From Proteromonas lacertae (taxonomy: Eukaryota > Sar > Bigyra > Opalinata > Proteromonadidae): a stretch of DNA of 64,000 nt. This document shows positions 17,833-31,858 of the stretch, in pieces (positions within the stretch are counted from its first letter, which is position 1; every line of letters begins with the position of its first letter). The stretch lies in contig NGBS01000592.1 of NCBI GenBank assembly GCA_002245135.1, positions 62,001 through 126,000 on the forward strand. The letters are read 5' to 3'. Both the position numbers and the translations under genes were made by a program. The notes under the pieces are model-generated. The model searched no databases. It worked only from the letters and a program-made list of their open reading frames with translations, and was not told the origin of the DNA.

Positions 17833-20800
17833 ATGTCTCTAGTAGCAAAGAAACAAGATTATGAAAGAAAGAGGAAGCACATATTAGGTGATGTTGAAGC
17901 AATAAAGAAGAAGGCAACTGCAAGAAAAAGAGCAATGAGGGCTATAGAAAACCAGGATTGTTGTTCCCCGTATGGCGGAAATCCCCATATGGCGGAACTC
18001 TATATTGCAGAATGATTCAATCAAAACTAATATGATATTCATGATGTTCGGAGTTAGTTATTAACAAATATATAGTTAGTTTGTCATATGACCTACATCT
18101 GTGATATACTTTTTTATGAACTTCATTATTATCAATATTAAACTAATTTTTGTATATTTTCTATTTTAATGTATCAGTCACTACTACAGTCTAAAATACA
18201 TCATCTGATATGAATAGAATTCACTATTTTTAATGTTAAGGCGGTTAAAAAAGAAAAAAGAAAAAATAAGTTCAAGCCTCACTCAAGCCTGCTCTTTAAT
18301 TTCCTTTTTTATTACCTTAACATTAAAAATAATGTATTCTATTCATATTAGATAATGTATTTTAGACTGTATTAGTGACTGATACATTAAAATAGAAAAT
18401 ATACAAAAATTAGTTTAATATTGATAATAATGAAGTTCATAAAAAAGTATATCACAGATGTAGGTCATATGACAAACTAGCTATATATTCTAAAATAACT
18501 AACTCCGAACATCATGAATATCATAATAGTTTTGATTGAATCATTCTGCAATATAGAGTTCCGCCATACGGGGAACAACACAGGATTCCAACAATGGAGT
18601 GACAAAGAAATGTGGAAGCATTCATAGTACAGTTTTGCAATGATGAAGCTGTAATAAAAGATATAAAAGATAAAATGAGTAAGTATGGTACAGGTAAGTT
18701 ATATGTTGTTTTAGATCTATTATACGAAGATACTGAGAATGAGGTAAATGAAAATGTTAGAACAAAAACAGGTATAGTTGAATTTAATGATAAAGAAACA
18801 GATCTAGCAATATCTACAAAACTTAAAGAAGCTACAGCCACATTTAATAAAGATAGTTTAGGTAGTAAGAGCGGTTTAGTGTTTAAACAAGTCAATTGTA
18901 TTAAAGTTTATATGGTAAAAACTCAAATGTTGTCAGGCGGAAGTAGTTATATAGAATTACCTTTTCATATAAAGAATAAAAAAGCTAGTTTAAATAAACA
19001 GAATATGGAAGATGAAAAATGTTTCTTGTGGTGTATATTGGCTTTTCTACATCCAATAACAAATAATCATGTTCTTAATCCATATAGAGTTAGTAGTTAT
19101 ATTAAATATGAATCTGAAGTGAATATGTCAATGTTTACAAATGGATATCCTATAGTACCAAATGATCATACTGCGCTTACAAAATTTGAATTTGTTAATA
19201 ATATTGCTGTGAATATATTTTATCTAGAAAAGGAAGCTTAAAGAATAACTCCAGTGTATAGAACATCAATCAATAAACTCAATCATGTTGGAAAAGGTGT
19301 TGCAAATTTGTTATACATACAAGATGAAGAGAAAGAAAAGATTGTAAAGCGCCAACAAGGAATCACAACAAACTTTACATTTGTGACTATTGTTTAATGT
19401 TTACAACAAGTGAAATAAAGGCTACAAATCATAAATTGATAGACTGTCAGAAGAATAAAAAACCATTTAGAATATTTCCAAGGAAAGGTAAAGATGAATG
19501 TATGATGAAATTTAAAGGCGTTAAAAAACAACAGTATTTACCATTTGTAATGTATTATGATACAGAAACTTATTTCGAACATTATGAAATAGATCGTTTT
19601 AATAATCCAAATCCGTCAAAGACTGAAGAAAGTAAACAGTTCCAACATAAGTTATACTCTTATGGAATTCTAGTTGATAGTAAGATAGCAGATGTGGATA
19701 ATAGATATGTATATGGATGGAAATTTGATGAAGATCATGATATAGAAGGTGACTTTGTATCTGATTTAATGTTGTTATATGAAGATTGTCAAAATATAAT
19801 TGAAGAGAAAAGAAGAAATCCAGTTAGATATAATGATGATCCAGAATGTACAAGAATTCATAATAACAAAACACATTGTGATTTCTGTGGTGTTGAATTT
19901 GATAAAACCAATAGTAATGTTAATTTGAAGAAGACTTTACATCACAATCATTTCACAGGTGAGTATATTGGATCATTGTGTAATAAATGTAATCTAAATG
20001 TGGATTTAAATTATATACCTGTATGTGCAATAGTTCATAATGCTGTAAAGTATGATCAACATTTGATTATGCGTAAGTTGACAAAGTATGCTAAAGAAAG
20101 AAATGAAGAAATACAAATTATACCAAACAATGATGAAGGATATAAAGAAGTAAAGATAGAACAGTTTCATTTTATTGATTCATTAAATTTCTTAAGTGGT
20201 AATCTCAGAAACCTAACAATGGATCTTCAGAAGACAGCATTGAAGAATAATAATAAACATTTACTATTCAAATACATATATAATGAATTTAATGATGTAG
20301 ATGAAGAGGTTATTGATAAGTACTTATTACAGAAGAATTATTTTCCGTATGAGTATATGGATGATTTAAAGAAGTTTGAAGAAAGAGTAGAAAGTTTACC
20401 ACCTGAAGCATTTAATAGCAAGTTAAGTAATTCATCAATATCAGAAGAAGAGTATACATTTGTTAAAGAAGTACAAGAACATTTTCAATTTGAAACAATT
20501 AGAGCTTATAATCTATTTTATTTAAAAGTAGATATATGTGCATTAGCTTCAGTATTTGATGATTTTAGAAACATTATATTTGATCATTTTAGATTGGAAC
20601 CTTGGAAGCTTATCTTAAAAGTAGTAAACAAGAAATAGAGTTACTATCTGATGAAGAAATGTATGATTACTTTGTAGATGCATTGTATGGTGGTCTTAGT
20701 TATATTAATCTAAGAAAGGCAGATGCTAATAATGAATACTGTTCTTACTATGATCCTACAAAACCTACCAGTTATTTACTATACTTAGATTACAATAGTC

Positions 20801-22162
20801 TTTATCCTAGTGTAATGAGTGCTTGTAAATTGCCTATTGGAAACTATAGATGGATTGAAGATGCAAATAAAAATGAAGTGTATAGAAATATACTTAAGAT
20901 GAAACCATATTCTGAACAGAACTTACATGAAGTAACAAAAGGATATTATATAGAAGTAGATTGTCATTATCCTATGGAGATAGGTAAATACTATTGGGAT
21001 TATCCTATATTACCTGAACGTAAAGCAATAGATGTAAGTGATTTGTCAGAAATACAAATAATAAGAGGATTAAAACTAGGTCTTATTCATAACGGTAAGT
21101 ATTATTCAACTAAGAAACTAATTAATGATTTAACTCCCAAACATAGATATAAGATGCATTATCAACATTTTCTCTTTGCTGTTAGTCATGGTCTATGTAT
21201 CGATAAAGTATATAGAATACTAGAGTTTGATGAAGTGGCACATATGTCTGGTTATATAGAGTCAATCAAAGACTTAAGATCTGAAGCTAAAAAGAATGGA
21301 CAAACAAGTAAGTCTAATACAATGAAGAAAATGATGAATTCTTTATATGGTAAGATGTGCGAGAGAGTAGAGAATCGTTCATCCACTAAGATAGCTGTTA
21401 CAGCAGATGATATAGTTAAATATGCTAGTCAACCACAATTTAAAGAGTTTGTGAATATAGGTAATGATACAGATGAAGATAAGATGACTTAAATACATTT
21501 CTACAATATGGAGTTTATGATAGACAAACCTTTACATATAGGAACAACTATACTCTCATTATCCAAGTTAATGATGATGTCATTCTGGTATGATTGTATA
21601 AAGAAGAACTTTCCTAATAGTTATTTATGTATGACAGACACTGATTCATTATTGTTCTATGTAGAGACAAATAACAAAGTATCCAGATCTAGATGAATGG
21701 TTAGATGGATCTAATTTGAATTTACCAGAGTTAGAAGATGTACCAATGAAGTGTAAAAATATTAATCCTTGTTGTTTGAATAAGTTAAAGTTTGAAGAAC
21801 AAGGCTCTGATCATCTTTGTTATATTAGTAAGTTTAGAGGTCTTAAATCAAAATGTTATCTATATATAAAAGAAGATATAGTTAAAGATAAAAGTAAAAC
21901 AATTCAGAGATGTAAAGGACTTATTACAAGTTTAGCAAAATCATTAGATCTAAAGTTATTCGATAGTATGTTGGATGGTAAGGCAAATTCAAAGAGCTTT
22001 GAAATATATCATATTAGAAGCTTCAAACATGAGTTATATACAGTCAAAGAGAATAAGATAGGTCTTACATCCTTCGAAGATAAGAGATATTTCATTAATA
22101 ACTATATAACAGTGCCTTATGTATTTTTTTTTAGTTTTTATAACACAAAACAACATAATTGA
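17833..22162 (+). pseudogene. decayed family B DNA polymerase, Polinton/adintovirus-like
   Basis: Separate reading frames together match one protein-primed-type polymerase: exonuclease motif PFVMYYDTET (near 19550); a CDFCG...LHHNHFTGEYIG...CNKCNLN zinc/HNH-like insert typical of Polinton and adintovirus polymerases; palm motif A DYNSLYPSVMS; motif B around KKMMNSLYGKM; motif C TDTDSLLFY; and a late LTSFEDKRY motif. Breaks: a 622-bp foldback element at 17959, an extra base near 18610, stops at 19239-19241 and 21490-21492, a frame change before 19397, a deletion plus frame change near 20605 (the usual TLPGLSW region is missing) and a frame change near 21690. It cannot give an active enzyme. 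The N-terminal piece (MSLVAKKQDYERKRKH) is coiled-coil-like. Confidence 0.85.
17959..18580. mobile_element. 622-bp foldback element (MITE-like) with 6-bp target duplication
   Basis: Two long inverted arms, 17959-18241 and 18315-18580, are nearly perfect complements around a ~73-bp centre rich in A and G on one side. Ends are TGTTGTTCCCC...GGGGAACAACA. CAGGAT flanks the element on both sides (17953-17958 and 18581-18586), as expected for a target-site duplication. The left arm has an extra 17 bp from a local duplication of CCCCRTATGGCGGAA. There is no coding capacity, so it would need a transposase in trans. It landed in the polymerase gene. Excising it with one CAGGAT leaves the flanking polymerase segments adjacent but still out of frame by one base. 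Confidence 0.92.
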
Positions 22163-22180
22163 AGAATATATATATATAAT

Positions 22181-24367
22181 TTATATAGTGACTTGATTAA
22201 AATTAGATAAATACATTGATTCTATTAAATCATTATAATTCTCTATTATCATCTTTCTCTTCAATTCACCTGTATAAGTAATTTCATCTCTTTCCAATGT
22301 AAATGGTCTTGGCAATATACAATACCTTCTTATATAAAACTCAGGGGAAGAACAAAACTCACTGTTATATTGTTGAATTGTTTCAAACACAACTCTTCCA
22401 ATTACATAACTTTTCATCGCTTCTCTTGTAGTAACAGCGATTGCTCCAATTGAACGAAAATAATACTTTATATCATCAGGAACCATATAACAATCAGGAA
22501 CAGCAGCATTTCGAAGTGATTTGATGGTTATTAATGCTACTAAATATGGTCTATTATCACCAAAGATGAAGATATTTTGAACAAATGGTAACATGGCTTT
22601 CATCCACTGTTCTGTACGTAATGCACTTACTTTTATTCCATTCTATTTATATTAAATAATATTAATATATAGATACTGGTGTCATTAAAATATCATCATT
22701 TCTTCCAGCTACACTCACAAAATTATCATTATCATATATCACTATATCACCACTTTGAAAATATCCTTTTTCATCAAATTTACTTTTAAATTCATTATTT
22801 TCATCATTTAAATATCCTAAACATATATTTCTTCCTCTGATTTTACATTCACATGATTCTTTTTCTTTATTTATTTCAACTCCATCAATTATATATCCAG
22901 CAGTATATATTTTATGTTTTACTGTTGTATTGATGGTTAATAAACCTGTTGTTTCACTTAATCCATATACTTCATACAAACATACTCCCAGACAATTGAA
23001 AAAACTTATACATTCTGTATCAATTGATCTTCCAATATTTAATGCAAAATCAATACTATTAAATCCAATAGAATTTCGTATTTTTGATATGTAATGTTTA
23101 TTCAAATTGAAATCAAAACATATTCCTGATGATGATTTGGTGGATGAGTTGAAGTCAGTTGATTCGACTGATTTCAAACCTTTGGAGAAGATTTTTTCAT
23201 GAAGTTTCCTTTCTACAGACTATTTATAAATAAATTAATTAATAAAAATTATACCGTTTTATTATTCATTATATATTTATGATAAGCAAAAATATCATTA
23301 TAAAATGAAGTTAAAGATACTAAATACGTTGGTTTTATATATTCTAAAGTTTCAATCAAAGAAGGTAAATTTTGTAATCCATCAGTAATATAAACAGATA
23401 TATTATTCAATAATGGAACAAATAACTGTAATATTTGAATTGAAATATAATATAATGGTGATATAATGACTGTTGAATGAGCTTTTTTCTTTTTTAATGA
23501 TTGGTCGATATATTCACTATATCTTCGTGCTGTCCATGTGATATTGTCATGACTTAGAATAATACCACGTGTAGGACCCTAAATAAATATAAAACATTAA
23601 TTATATACACTACAACCAGATGAATAGATTATTTCACATTGATTTTGAGGGAATATATTACTTTGGACTTTGTTTAATTCATCTTCACTTACAACAATAA
23701 TAATTAAAGAAAAATATTAATAATTATAATGATATATAAAAGATGATATTAAATTTATCTGCATTTGTTACAAAAACATCAAATGAATAAATATCATTAT
23801 ACTAATCAACAATTATAACAATATATATATACTTTCCTGCTATTACATCTCCTTCACAATCATATATTATTATTGGATTACACCATAATTGATGTTGACA
23901 ATATAAGAAATCATTCACTAAATCATTTGTATTGGAATATATTAGTTTAGCATGAGATTCATTGGTTATTCGAACTTTTTGAGCTTTTGATAAATCAGGA
24001 TTTATTACTATTGTATATACAGTATTATAGTCATACCTGTTACTGTAAATCCAGAAATTACACTTGCCATATACATATACACCCATTGAATACTATTATT
24101 GGCACATATTAGAACATTATCTCCTGTTTCTAAACCAATTCCGTAAAGACATCTCCCATATCTATAACAACTAATGCAAATTAAATACTTTCTACACTTC
24201 TTATAAAAATCCTTCACACTAATTGTAGATCTGTCTTCTAATTGTATGAATGCATTGTTAGCTTTTGATTCAACTACTGAACGAAATAACTACAAATGAA
24301 TAGCATTATAACATACTCCATCAACAGTCAAAGGAGGAAGATCTGCGTAGACATGCTTACTAATCAT
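22181..24367 (-). CDS. long-chain acyl-CoA synthetase, bubblegum (ACSBG)-like
   Basis: The complete copy, with about eight exons and introns of ~28-60 nt. It starts MISKHVYADLPPLTVDG and ends SNFNQVTI. Adenylate-forming signatures are seen in order: LETGDNVLICANNSIQWVY; ATP-binding loop YSSGCSGPTRGIILSHDNI (split by an intron at 23579-23608; the usual TSGTTG.PKG is altered to SSGCSGPTRG); YEVYGLSETTG; YFQSGDIVIYD; VAGRNDDILM; and a C-terminal TGELKRK lysine region. The enzyme would activate fatty acids to acyl-CoA. The altered ATP loop may lower activity. The 5' 270 bp is duplicated at 8433-8702. Exon junctions read in frame as far as I could follow. Confidence 0.8.
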
Positions 24368-24464
24368 AGATATCAAGAAAAAATGTTTCTTTCAAGATCG
24401 TAACCACTATATTTTCAGAAACAAATAAAACACAACAAAACATAAATCAAGAGTTAAATTAATA

Positions 24465-25139
24465 TTATAAAGTTATTTTTATCATCGAATACAAGTATTC
24501 ATCAGATAAAACACCATTCATTCTATGTAGTTTTAAATTCCATTCATTACAATAAACAGCAAGTGAATCCATTGATCTTCTATTTCTAATCACAAACAAA
24601 CATTCACATTTTGCATTTCTACTTAAAAGATAATATACAGTTGATAATAATGAATCATTGTCTATATTCTTCATATATCATAGTTATATACTTTGACTTT
24701 CATAAAACAAATCAGATCCAATTATGTAATCCAAATTAACTAATTTTTCTACTGTTTCTTTTGAAAATAAACTCCAAGTTAAATCTATCTATTTTTAAGT
24801 TATTTGATTTTATACAATTTCATAATCTTCTTCATTCACATTATTTAATTCGCAATTGTGTAATATCTTCTCTTTTAATCTCTTTCACATCACTTCTATC
24901 ACTGAAATAAACAAAACTTCCACATAGACTACATATAATTCCACATAAACCTACTCCACTTCCTAACTCAAGGACCTTCTTACCGAAAAATAATGATTTG
25001 TTATTAAATATATAGTTAGAGAGTTGAAAACTTGAATCCCACAAATAACTGCTAAATTCCTCATTATTATATTCTTCTATAACAACATTACATATTTCAT
25101 GAGTCATTTTGATTTTCAAAAGGTTATTATTTCACTCAT
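24465..25139 (-). pseudogene. METTL23-like methyltransferase, frame-broken copy
   Basis: Counterpart of 7663-8334. Compared base by base with the left copy there are extra single bases near the start codon region (around 25105-25125), and another in GAGATTAAAAGAG (left copy GAGATAAAAGAG, near 24895). These change the frame, so translation from the proper start stops early, and the main frame ends at DITQLRIK instead of running into the second exon. Motif I (KKVLELGSGVGLCGI) and the last exon are otherwise preserved. Amino-acid changes between copies (IFNN for IVNN, IICS for IMSS) show true divergence besides the indels. Confidence 0.8.
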
Positions 25140-25299
25140 AAACTTCAATTTTTCATTTTTGAAACGGATAGATTTTTATTTAATTTTTTATTTGTTTTTT
25201 TCTGTTGTTGTATAATTAAACCAAACACAACATCAATATAAATAAAAAGGAAAAGATAATCTTATTATTAAAATTATTAGTATTATTCATTAGATTAAT

Positions 25300-26434
25300 T
25301 TACAATTGAATTGTTCTTTGGTTTTCACAAGCATATCCATAATATCCTTGGAAACAACTACATAATCCAGTCTTTGAATCACATAAACCTCTTCCACCAC
25401 ATAAGGTTTCTGAAATAGTTAGAACCAATATCTTTCATTACCATTATGAATATGAGCTTTAAATCCAAAATCAGGATTAGTTGTTGGTTTTGCTGTTAAT
25501 GTAGAGGATAAGAATTTCTTTGGTTCTGATGATTCTACTGTTATTGTGAATTTCATCTTACCATCATTACCATCACATTCTATTTTTACTGATGCTTGTG
25601 TTAATGGAGCAATTGATTGAAGTGATCTTTTCATTACTTCTTGATATGAATTTGCTAAGGTTGTATCTAATTTACCAGTTTTACACATATTTGGTATTGA
25701 AGGAATTACTGGAGTTGGATAGGATATTCCATCATATACTAATTCCAAATAATAACTAACTGCTGTTGATGAATATTCAACAGCAACAGATTCATAAGTC
25801 ATTGTTGAACCAGAGTATTTTACTGGATCTAAACCCATTGGACATTGTCTTAAACTACAATCTACACCTTCATATCCAGCATCACATTTACAGGTAAAGA
25901 ATTTATCTAATTCCCAGCCATAATAAGCACTACCTTGTTCTTTGGCATAAGCTGTACTACTCATACAAACACCATTTCCACTACAACTTACTCCTTCTAC
26001 ACTACTAGGACAACTACGACGTTGACAAGCACTTCCTTCATATCCCTTTATAACATACACAATCACCGGTTGTTCTATCACAACTTCCACTGTTGGAACA
26101 TTCGGCATATCTGTGAGCTCTGCTCTTTGTCACATATCCTTTCAAATTCTCACTCAAGCCATACTTTGGTCTCCATTCAGTTTTGACAGAATCACTGTTT
26201 ACACTTCCATCGTGATTTAAATCACCTAAAGGAATATCAACTAAAGCTTCTCCATATGGACATGATCCTATTTTTATTACACAAACAAATCATACTTAAA
26301 GAACAATCAGCACCTCCCCAACCCATATAACACTCACACTTGTCTTTTGGACCACAACTACCATGTCCATTACAATATTTGTAACATCCCAATACACAGG
26401 ATAAGTAGATAGCAAAAATAACAATCGCCTTCAT
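25300..26434 (-). pseudogene. EGF-like repeat protein, frame-broken copy
   Basis: Counterpart of 6340-7506. The signal peptide and first EGF module are intact. In the second module an extra A (TATAAAGGG against TATAAGGG, near 26048) shifts the frame. Near 25415 a deletion and second shift replace the segment before LCGGRGLC. The middle differs at many residues (YESVAVEYSSTAVS against YESKDDGVSTTKDS), so this is an older paralogue and not a sequencing duplicate. Could still be one true gene plus residual errors, but two independent frame breaks favour decay. Confidence 0.78.
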
Positions 26435-26561
26435 AGCTAATTCTTTAATCAAAATCTTCAACGTATTTGAAAATATGGTATTACGAAAACTTTTTTCAAT
26501 AACCATGAAAATATAGTCGTTTCTTAGTTTCAGTTTTTTCTTTTTTCGTGAATTTTAAGTG

Positions 26562-29500
26562 ATGGGAGCAAAACAATCATCAAATAAAAATCTACCTGAT
26601 ATTAATATATCGAGATTGTATGATGATGATTATGTTAGTTCCGTATTTGAGGAATTGAGACAATTAGGTTGTGACGAAAAAGTATTTTTTTTGAATATAA
26701 TTTTAGAAATCTCGAGCAGAACATATAAATTATTATAACAATATAAATGTGTGTGAAGGTATTCTTCACTCACTTTCTTGTTTGTGTGGAGGTACAGTAG
26801 GAATAAATGCCTTAGAAGAATTGAAATCAAATGAGCTAATGTCCATCTGTTTGCCATTAGTTAAATCCAGAGATTCCCACTTAAACTCTTTACTGTTATG
26901 CTGTCCATTGACAATCGATGAAAAAAGACTTCAGTTGATTAGAAAAATATATACAATACTATTGAATTTATCTGTACTAGACAAACCACCTAATATAAAG
27001 AATAACAATTTCAAATTATTAAAATTTCAAGAGTATATATACATCATTATTACTTATTTTATAAATGAATAGAGAAGAATCAAATCAATCCATCAAATTC
27101 ACCTTAAAAGTCGTCGAAACATTAATCTCCTCAATCACAACTCACTTCTCCTCAGATAAGGTAATGAAATTTCTAAACACTCTACCTGACTTACTCAAAG
27201 AACTACCACAATTATCATTATACTCTCCAAACATCAATACTTCCACTAACACTATACAAACAACTACTTCTACATTTATTCAAAACTTAATGACAATTAT
27301 ATCAAAGAATAACACTCCAGTAAATGATAAAGCATTTTTTATTCAGATATTATTACAGTTTGTATTGAAAAGAGGTGAGTTGAGTATATTATTGAAAGTT
27401 ATATTGATGTTGAGTAAAATAGAAAATTCAGGTATAATATTGATTTTTTTATATGTGTTTATATTTTTATTTAGATATTGAATTACCACAGCATTTGAAA
27501 TTATCAGATGCATTAAATGATTTATCATTAATCACAACTGTATATATATATATTTATTTTATATAAATTAGAATAATTTGGATGTATTTCAAAATGATGA
27601 ATATTTAAATGGAACTGTTTTAGTGTTTGGAAGATCAGAACATGGATCATTAGGTATTAATTTAACACAACAACAACAAAACCAACAGAATCAAAATAAT
27701 AAAGTATAAATATATATATTATATATAATTAATAGAATAATAATATTATCTACACACCAACAGTTATTCCAACATTAGCCAATATTTCCATCACCAAAAT
27801 TGCATCATATTCCACTCATTGTTTAGCTGTAAGTAATAAAGGTGATGTATATAGCTGGGGTAACGGTGATAAATATCGTCTTGGCCATGGTTCTACTTCG
27901 AGTGATGAAAGTATTCCCAAATTAATCACTTCTATTCATGAGAAAGGAATTGTTTATGAAGTTTGCTGTGGAACTTGTCATAATTTGTTGTTATTGAATA
28001 ATGGTAATATTTATACATGGGGAAATGGCGGTTTAGGTGAATTAGGATTGAATGATAAAGAGAATAGAATTGTACCGACATTAGTAACGACATTACAGAA
28101 TGTGAGGATTGTGAAGATCAGTTGTGGGAGTAGTCATAGTTTTGCAATTAGTGATAGTGGGATTGTGTATAGTTGGGGTAAGAATAACCAAGGACAATGT
28201 GGAATTGGACATAATAAGGATCAAGTATATATACTACTCATTATACACTATTTTTCTATTCTTTATATTTTTCTTATTAATTTGTATAGATTATTCCTTG
28301 TGCAATTGAGTCTCTTGACAATATTCGTATAGTCAAAGTCAGTGGTGGTTGGGAACATTCATTATTACTCAGTGACACAGGTGATGTATATTCATGTGGT
28401 GGAGGTTATGAAGATGGTCGTCAGAAAGGAATTCCTCCTGTATTAGGATATAATAATAATAATGAGATACAAACAACTCCAAAAATAATAGACCAACTGA
28501 GAGATGAAGAAGTCAGTGATATTGCCTGTGGATGGGATCATTGTTTAGTATGTACGAAAACAGGTGAAGTTTTCGTATGGGGAGATGGTACAAATGGTAA
28601 GCTTGGCTTGGGTAATGATGAGAATCAAACTATTCCAGTATCAGTGAATTCTTTGAAAGATATAAAAATTAGATGTGTTTATGGAAGTTTCGAACATTCT
28701 ATGGCTTTATCTAATGAAGGTATATTATACAGTTGGGGTTGTGGAAAAGGTGGAAGATTAGGTAACTTAAACGAAAGTAATAGTAATATTCCACAACCAA
28801 TCAAATGTTTAGTTTCAAAAGGTATTAAAATATTAAACTGTGCATTAGGAGATAGTTATAATCTAATTATCAAAAGTAATACAAACATAACCGTTGATGA
28901 ATATTTGAAATTATCCAATGAAAATCGAAATAATTCAATTTTACCTAAACACAAATCATCTTATTTTGCATTGAATTATGATAAATTCCCTTATCTATAT
29001 CAAGAATCACCCGTTCCAATAGCTTATACTTTAAATGATGATTTAACAATGAATCAATATATATGCTTTATCTTAGGTATTATTAGTCGAATATCTTCAT
29101 TCTATGTATCTGATCCATTTCACGATTTAATCATTTATACTCCCGAAATTCTGAATAATATGAATGTATCTCACTTAAGTTGCTATTATACCAATGAAAA
29201 CAATATTCCAAATGCTCCTTATTGTATTTCAGGTTATCCTGAGACATTTCAATACCTATTTCAAATATTGAACTATGAATTGAAAATCACAAAAGATCAA
29301 ACTGATACACAATGGTTAATTATTATATACTGTTTAAGATTACTGAAAAATAACTTACTATTATTGAAACGATCAGTTACATCCTCATATTTACAGGAAT
29401 TAAGTATCTTCATCAATGGTTCAAGTTGTCTGTTTTTACCCAATTTAAAACAACTATTACATATCAATCCAACCTCTGGAAAGAAGGAATTACAAAAATA

Positions 29501-31809
29501 TTACTCATTATATTATGAAGAAAGAGCTTCTATTATATTCAATTGTTTTGATTTATTTTATCCAACTTTAAACAGTAAATTCATATTATTTACTCAATTG
29601 CAGGAAATAGCGAGTTATCAAATGAATCTATTAGCTTCTTATATTATCAATTTATCGAATAATCAGTTGATTTCACAGTTAATAATGTCAATATTTTCAC
29701 CAATTAGTATAAGCAGTAATAATGGAGCAAATAAAGAGATTATTCAACCAACTTCAACGATTTCGGTGTTACATTTTAAGATTATATTGAGTTTTATTGT
29801 AAATCAAGCAATTAGTATATATATATATATTATTATTATTATTTATAAATAGAAGAAGATAATTCAATCTCTACACTCTCATTCCAACAATTATTATTAA
29901 CAATTCAAACATATTTATTAATTCAATTCAATTATTTCTACCATCCACTTTCTACAGATTCATCTCATTGGTCCAGTAATACATTACTGTTGGATAATAT
30001 ATCGAATTATTGTAAAGACTTGTTTAATAGAGTTTATGAAACACTCCAACATTATAGTAACAGTATAATTTATATTTATTTATTATTTATTATAATTTAA
30101 ATAGATAATATTAAAATGGTAAATTATATAACCAACGATTTCCATCACAAGATTATTTATCCATTACTCTTAGAATTATGCAGTTCAGATTCACATCCAA
30201 TATTAATCACTCAATTATATCCAACACTGTTAAAAATATTACAAATTATCAATAAAATCAATAATAATAATAATGATGAAAAGTCAATGTTATTTATATC
30301 CAATTATATTACACTATTAGCAAGGATATTAGGAAAATGGTCAACTGCTTTAATTATTTGTGATCCTTATGAAGAAATAATTCCATTTAATAACATATAT
30401 AATGGAGATTTAATCGATTTATACTTTGAAATAGATAGTTATGAAGGTCCAGTAATATTGAAAGATGTAATAAATTGGAAACAACAAGGTTTATTTACAT
30501 ATATAAAGAATGAAGAAGAAAAAGATGAGAATAAAGAATCTGCAGTAAGTTTGAAAGAATTTACATATTTAATTCAATTTATAGATTCAGTCAATAGTGA
30601 TAGCAATAATAGTATTATTGATATATTACAATCAAAACAATTATTAAAAGTAACTCCAGCTAATTTTATTAAAAAAGATTGCTATGCAATATTGAAATGT
30701 TTTTTCGCATTATTTGTACATGTTTATGGTTTATATAAAGATTTTATGGATTATATTGAAAATACAGTCGTTTCATCAAATTTGGAGAAAATATTTCCTT
30801 TACTCAGTAAATGTATGAATTATATATCTTCCACTGACATTACTGTTATTAAAAACAATTGTAAATTAATCTGTAAAATCCAACCAACTTATATAATCGA
30901 TAATATCAATATTATTCCAGAATTAAAAGATAGAAAATCAATAACATTAAGTGAATTAATTCATGGAGTTATTGATAAAGAACATAAACCAGATACTTTA
31001 TTATTTGCACTACAAAATAGGAAATTAAGAAGTGAAATAGAAATAACTGGTTTTCAATGTTTAGTGAATTTATTAAAATCATTTCCATCTTCAATGACAC
31101 AAATGGTAATTTTAGATTATTATTACAGTGCAATATATTATCGTAAATTAAAAGAAACAAGATATTGTATTATACATAAGGAAGAAAATACAACATCATT
31201 CTCTAATATTCTACATGGCTCTAGTAAGCAGTTAATTCGTTTAAATGAATACTTAATGGAAGTGTATAGCATTATATATAAAGATATATTTGAATCAATC
31301 AATATAACAGAAGCTTTGAATATTCCATTTTATTGTTTTTATTTGTACAGTTTAACGTATATTATTCCTTATTATCCAATTGAAATACAGAATAAGATAG
31401 TTAAAAGATATGAAAAGATATTATTAAATGATGTAAATTTGATATTAAGTAATAGTAACTTCAAAATGACTTATGGAATAGATCAATCGAATTATTATCG
31501 ATTACATTACTTTCGTTTATTATACATTCGAAGTGTATTGCTTTTATCACCTTTGTACTAGTGAAATTAGCGATTCTTTATCATCCAATATAATTTCAAC
31601 ATTATTTAATTGTATTACTACTTCTAGTAAAATATCAATTCCAAAATCATTAGAATTTAAACATTTAATGAAGATGATTAATCGACATAATTCAATATTT
31701 ATATTATACAATTATAAGACACTAAAATATGAACAATCTCCAATAATATACCCTTCAATTGAGTTTAACGATAATGATGGATTTTCTATTAGTTTCTGGT
31801 TATATGTTG

Positions 31810-31858
<49 letters not shown>

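Larger units (their letters stand above)
8703..22160. mobile_element. foreign-looking insertion between the inverted arms
   Basis: This ~13.5-kb block lies between the truncated acyl-CoA synthetase and the 3' end of the complete one. It holds two Crinkler/RHS-type NTPase genes, a duplicated small gene, a basic/acidic unknown protein and a decayed Polinton-type DNA polymerase, none of which resemble the flanking housekeeping genes. I found no terminal inverted repeats at its edges and no integrase, packaging ATPase, protease or capsid gene, so it is not a complete Polinton. It may be a compound of several insertions. Edges are approximate. Confidence 0.5.
24098..26524. repeat. right arm of the ~2.4-kb inverted duplication
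   Basis: Reverse complement of 6290-8702. This arm continues into the full acyl-CoA synthetase, so it holds the ancestral junction at the inner side, yet both of its other genes are frame-broken. It has 38 bp at the outer edge (around 26470-26510) that the left arm lacks. Confidence 0.9.

Noticed and set aside
18242-18314. Large hairpin as a transcription terminator
   Set aside because: Arms of 266 bp with a target-site duplication identify a transposable element.
8703-22160. A complete Polinton or giant-virus island
   Set aside because: Only the polymerase is recognisable. No integrase, packaging ATPase, protease or capsid gene and no terminal repeats were found.
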